Of a DNA stretch of 44,174 nucleotides, positions 42,653-44,174 are shown in pieces (position 1 is the first letter of the stretch; each line of letters begins with the position of its first letter). The DNA comes from an archaeon. Its GTDB lineage: Archaea; Asgardarchaeota; Heimdallarchaeia; Heimdallarchaeales; Kariarchaeaceae. The stretch is taken from assembly GCA_024280435.1 (NCBI GenBank), contig JAJRQD010000323.1, positions 1 to 44,174 on the forward strand. The letters run 5' to 3'. The notes under the pieces were generated by a model. The model was given only the letters and a program-made list of their open reading frames with translations, searched no databases and was not told the origin of the DNA. The position numbers and the translations under genes were made by a program.

Positions 42653-44174
42653 ATGAGTAAAGAAAATATTTCCTTTTCTAAATTTCTTTGGAATTTTTCC
42701 ATTAGGTTAGGATTTATTATATTACTCAATATTTTTGTGTATTTTAGCTGGTTTCTCATAAATTTTGTTTTTGAAAAATATATAAAAACAGAAGGTGGTC
42801 TAACTTATTTTTATCAGTATATTCCAGTATTTATCACTCTAATTCTTGGAATATTTCTACCAATTTTATTGAATGAGTTCTATACTTTTTTTGATGCAGG
42901 TGTCAGCCTTAATCGTAATTCATCTTTTTATTTTCCTAAGCATAAATTAACATTTCTGATTTATGAAATATTCTCGGTAACAATAGTGCCTATGATGCTG
43001 GCTAGTTTTTATACATATTTTCTGTCTGATTGGATAGATTATAAAGGATTAAAAATAAGCAATGAGATACTTTTACAGTACTTTGCATTTATTTCACTAT
43101 TAATTCTTGTTCAACTGATAGCAATTCTATTTAAACTCAAGATGCGAAACTATAATAATTATAAAAAATCAGTTTTCGCAATATATGCGACGTCATATCT
43201 TTATTATCTGTTTCCTATTTATATTATTGCACTTACTCACAGGCCTACAAATCTGAATGAATTGATCATTAATTATGCAGAACAATTCTTTTTTGCAACT
43301 ATATTCGTTTTGGAGTTGGTTTTTGTTATCCTTGTTCTTACTCTAAATATCAGCTTCATGGCAAATTCTATACTCAAACTAAGATATGGTCATGATTATG
43401 TGGTGGATTCATGGAGGCAGAAAAAAATAATATTACAGCGTTCATCTATTCTGACTATAATCAACTTCTTCCCAATAGATCTGATAGAGATGTCATTCAT
43501 CAACATTAACGATTTGAGAAATATGGAGAAGAATACACGAAAATATTTCTCAATTTACAATCTGAATGAGGCAAATAATGTGATGGTTGATCTATTGAAT
43601 GCATTACCAGAGGATGGTAATTCATCTCCAGTATTGGAAATCAAGATTGAATACAGTAATGAACAGTCATTCTCATTTTATCAGGTACTGGATAACGGTA
43701 TTCTCAGACAAATTCATGATCAGAAACGGATATTCGAGGTAATTTATACAAATCAGCTATTTCATGCATGGAGCAATAAGATAAAATTGAACCAACAACC
43801 GATAGATAACAATCTAGCTATGGCAATCATCTCAAATATATATTCTGGAGAGGTAACAATAGGTAAGATTAAAGATCTGAATGATATTATTATATCTAAA
43901 TTATCTGAAGTTATTGATGATCTAAAACTTGTGAAGTATATAGATGAGGAATATATCCTGTTCTATGATAAATACAGAATTGATCTGAATGACGTGGTTG
44001 TGGTCATAAAAATGAATAGACTGAAATCAATAAAAAATGAGATTGCAGGCTTTGTGAAGTATATTGATCCTGAGACTGGTATTTTAAGTATCAGAACCAA
44101 GGATAATGAATTAATTGAGTGTTCAATCACTGAAATCAAGCATATCAGTGTGGCTGAACGAGATAAATGGTATG
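42653..44174 (+). CDS. Six-helix membrane protein with large cytoplasmic domain (partial at right edge)
   Basis: An open frame runs from the ATG at 42653 to the end of the window (507 complete codons) with no stop. The first 240 residues contain six membrane helices (about 17-37, 57-78, 100-124, 141-163, 172-196 and 210-236); the rest is soluble and alpha/beta, with a small beta domain at the cut end (FVKYIDPETGILSIRTKDNE). No family is recognised. It follows the small GTPase by 75 bases, but a TTTATAAAAG box 27 bases before its ATG suggests its own promoter. It could be a membrane partner of the GTPase; that is inference from position. Confidence 0.75.
   Translation, partial: MSKENISFSKFLWNFSIRLGFIILLNIFVYFSWFLINFVFEKYIKTEGGLTYFYQYIPVFITLILGIFLPILLNEFYTFFDAGVSLNRNSSFYFPKHKLTFLIYEIFSVTIVPMMLASFYTYFLSDWIDYKGLKISNEILLQYFAFISLLILVQLIAILFKLKMRNYNNYKKSVFAIYATSYLYYLFPIYIIALTHRPTNLNELIINYAEQFFFATIFVLELVFVILVLTLNISFMANSILKLRYGHDYVVDSWRQKKIILQRSSILTIINFFPIDLIEMSFININDLRNMEKNTRKYFSIYNLNEANNVMVDLLNALPEDGNSSPVLEIKIEYSNEQSFSFYQVLDNGILRQIHDQKRIFEVIYTNQLFHAWSNKIKLNQQPIDNNLAMAIISNIYSGEVTIGKIKDLNDIIISKLSEVIDDLKLVKYIDEEYILFYDKYRIDLNDVVVVIKMNRLKSIKNEIAGFVKYIDPETGILSIRTKDNELIECSITEIKHISVAERDKWY

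Overview
The window is very AT-rich and almost certainly archaeal. The best single clue is the gene set: a Rab/Ras-type small GTPase (42006-42578), a roadblock/longin-like protein of the kind that accompanies archaeal GTPases (8352-8810), a second probable longin-like protein (15160-15912), a leucine-rich-repeat protein and two TPR proteins, next to a B-type heme-copper oxygen reductase (23388-25593). That mixture points to an Asgard archaeon, most likely of the Heimdallarchaeia, because oxygen reductases are a feature of that branch. This placement is inference from gene content; no rRNA or tRNA gene was found. Many first genes have a TATA-like box 23-30 bases before the start codon (leaderless or near-leaderless transcripts), whereas internal operon genes (8051 and 24115) have clear Shine-Dalgarno sequences.

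Layout. 1-6.3 kb: nucleotide and one-carbon metabolism (folD, purM, an HPRT-like phosphoribosyltransferase, pyrE) with a DMT-type transporter, small unknown proteins and a compact candidate structured RNA at 5515-5670 with its own TATA box and T-rich end. 6.4-9.2 kb: an accessory patch with a frameshifted gene, a long empty stretch, a three-gene operon ending in a roadblock/longin-like gene, and a 61-codon remnant of an IS66-like transposase. 9.2-22.8 kb: mostly single genes, including a hotdog thioesterase, an FMN split-barrel protein, a large glycosidase-like protein, an HxlR regulator with a Cys cluster, a longin-like protein, a DOMON-like membrane protein, DegV, an LRR protein, dCMP deaminase, a methyltransferase, a membrane thioredoxin, a YjbQ homologue and a YaaA-like protein.

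22.8-31.6 kb: an aerobic/extracytoplasmic region with oxidase subunits II and I, a terpenoid-cyclase-like toroid protein, a four-helix membrane protein, an anchored blue copper protein that could donate electrons to the oxidase, a transglutaminase-like protein, a candidate small C-rich RNA and a lipocalin/CrtC-like protein. A 10-base motif (TATCGAAATA) recurs upstream of the oxidase, upstream of the blue copper protein (one mismatch) and upstream of the lipocalin-like gene, and may mark a shared regulon.

31.6-44.2 kb: two paralogous TPR proteins, a DHH phosphoesterase, a bacterial-style hybrid histidine kinase, a Cas4/RecB-like nuclease fused to an XPD/DinG-type Fe-S helicase, a PlsC-type acyltransferase, the small GTPase, and a six-helix membrane protein that runs off the right edge just behind the GTPase. 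The most promising undescribed items are the two candidate RNAs, the GTPase-regulator operon at 7446-8810 with its Cys-containing partner, and the GTPase/membrane-protein pair at the right end.
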